Assembly (NCBI RefSeq): GCF_002953715.1
Contig: NZ_CP025012.1
Location: forward strand, 3,286,001 to 3,350,000
Source: Rhizobium leguminosarum
GTDB taxonomy: Bacteria > Pseudomonadota > Alphaproteobacteria > Rhizobiales > Rhizobiaceae
Direction of reading: 5' to 3'
DNA length: 64,000 bases
Shown: piece after piece, positions 63,442-64,000 of the stretch
Numbering within the stretch: the stretch's first letter is position 1
Layout of the letters: the number at the start of each line of letters is the position of its first letter
The notes under the pieces: generated by a model
The model's input: the letters and a program-made list of their open reading frames with translations, nothing else
What the model was told of the DNA's origin: nothing
Database searches by the model: none
Made by a program: the position numbers and the translations under genes

Positions 63442-64000
63442 CTACGCCCGTATTCGTCTCACCATCGTCTCCGGTCCGATGAGCGCATCGTCGATCTCAA
63501 GTTCGAGAAGGCCTTGGAGAACGAGCGACGCGACCGTCGCTACGGGCTGGCTTTCACGAACCGTTCTCAAACAATCGGCCAACGAGAGCGGCCCGTGCTC
63601 GTCTAGCCCGGCGAGTAACCGGACGCGGTCACCGAGCGGAACATTGTGGCCGGCATATCGGAGCAGATCTTTAGCGTTTCGCAACCGAAAACCGTCGTAA
63701 ATCTCGGATCGGTCGACCACCCGATAGCGGCATTGCCGTGTCGACGCGACTTCGCTGATGACAGCATGATCCCGGGGAAGCTTGCGATCGAACGTATCTA
63801 AAAGCCAGAGGCTGCCGTCAGCATCCTCCATCTGCAGATCTGCGACGTGGCTCGCCCGGCCAACTTTCAACGCGGTCACCCCGTTCGTCCACGTCCGAAC
63901 GTCGGGGTTTAAATCGAGAATACATGCCAAATCGCGAACGACATTGGAGCGGAATGTTGGGTGATAGGGGCCTTTGAGCTGCGGCCGACGAACGACCGGC
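63442..64000 (-). CDS. TnsA-like (PD-(D/E)xK/winged helix) protein, cut by right window edge
   Basis: The frame is open to the window end, so the protein is at least 185 residues and its N-terminus is missing. The part seen has a YHPTFRSNVVRDLACILDL block, DVRTWTNG and HVADLQMEDADGSLWLLD, a layout close to the TnsA N-terminal nuclease fold. A winged-helix-like C-terminus follows (NAKDLLRYAGHNVPLGDRVRLLA). The nuclease Asp is in HVADLQ, but the usual Glu/Lys pair after it (LLDTFDRK) looks degenerate. It ends 37 bases before the AAA/protease gene on the same strand, suggesting one operon. Confidence 0.6.
   Translation of the reverse strand, partial: PVVRRPQLKGPYHPTFRSNVVRDLACILDLNPDVRTWTNGVTALKVGRASHVADLQMEDADGSLWLLDTFDRKLPRDHAVISEVASTRQCRYRVVDRSEIYDGFRLRNAKDLLRYAGHNVPLGDRVRLLAGLDEHGPLSLADCLRTVRESQPVATVASLVLQGLLELEIDDALIGPETMVRRIRA

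Noticed and set aside
1..64000. tRNA, rRNA, CRISPR arrays, insertion sequences, plasmid replication genes
   Set aside because: I looked for their usual signs (cloverleaf ends, regular repeats, transposase motifs, RepABC) and recognised none; a tool-based scan would be decisive.

Overview
The window is GC-rich and densely coded, and it reads like a replicon of a rhizobial alphaproteobacterium (Hyphomicrobiales, Rhizobiaceae or a near relative). The evidence is an Irr-type Fur protein, DUF982 and DUF3422 proteins, two class III adenylate cyclases, a Ku gene, two Bug receptors with one tripartite tricarboxylate (TTT) permease, and several duplicated sugar-acid catabolic modules. I recognise no rRNA, tRNA, CRISPR array, replication origin or intact insertion sequence. 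All calls come from reading the sequence; no database search was run.

Left flank (1-14.7 kb): mixed housekeeping and accessory genes. These are small hypotheticals, a CoiA-like nuclease, an adenylate cyclase with a TolB-like domain and TPR repeats, a secreted ankyrin/YHS pair, a GNAT acetyltransferase, a DUF3422 protein, a membrane adenylate cyclase, a LysR regulator, and a cytochrome P460-like/DUF4405 pair.

Catabolic core (14.3-53.6 kb): about 35 kb of carbohydrate-acid catabolism. A leftward operon (SDR, SMP-30 lactonase, MmgE/PrpD, Bug receptor) and an IclR regulator lie divergent from a rightward operon (second Bug receptor, ALDH, SDR, TctB, TctA). Next come a zinc alcohol dehydrogenase, a sugar ABC transporter with an SDR, a second PrpD + SDR + SMP-30 set, a 2-hydroxyacid dehydrogenase/ALDH/LysR operon, an MFS/cyclophilin-like pair and a cupin. 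The core ends with a nine-gene operon: HpcH/HpaI aldolase, SDR, ALDH, tartrate-type dehydrogenase, LtnD, OtnK, OtnC, OtnI and a second beta-hydroxyacid dehydrogenase. The ltnD/otnK/otnC/otnI set is the known route from threonate to dihydroxyacetone phosphate, but otnC is frameshifted here. An MFS exporter and an Irr paralogue close the core.

Most transcription units in the core carry the same palindrome, TATAAC-N5-GTTATA, in their promoter regions (seven copies found by eye). The core therefore looks like one regulon. The best local candidate regulator is the LysR protein at 38.7 kb, whose own operon carries a copy. A different palindrome, ATATGAAA-N5-TTTCATAT, precedes the leftward operon and is the likely IclR operator.

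Right flank (53.6-64 kb): a Tat-exported hydrolase, an SRAP protein divergent from a frameshifted ku, small hypotheticals, a heparin-lyase-like secreted protein, and at the edge a compact unit of a TnsA-like protein (cut by the window end), an AAA+/M41 protease without membrane anchor, and a broken metallophosphoesterase. Decay is frequent: an internally deleted SDR, a LysR C-terminal remnant, and frameshifts in otnC, ku and the phosphoesterase.
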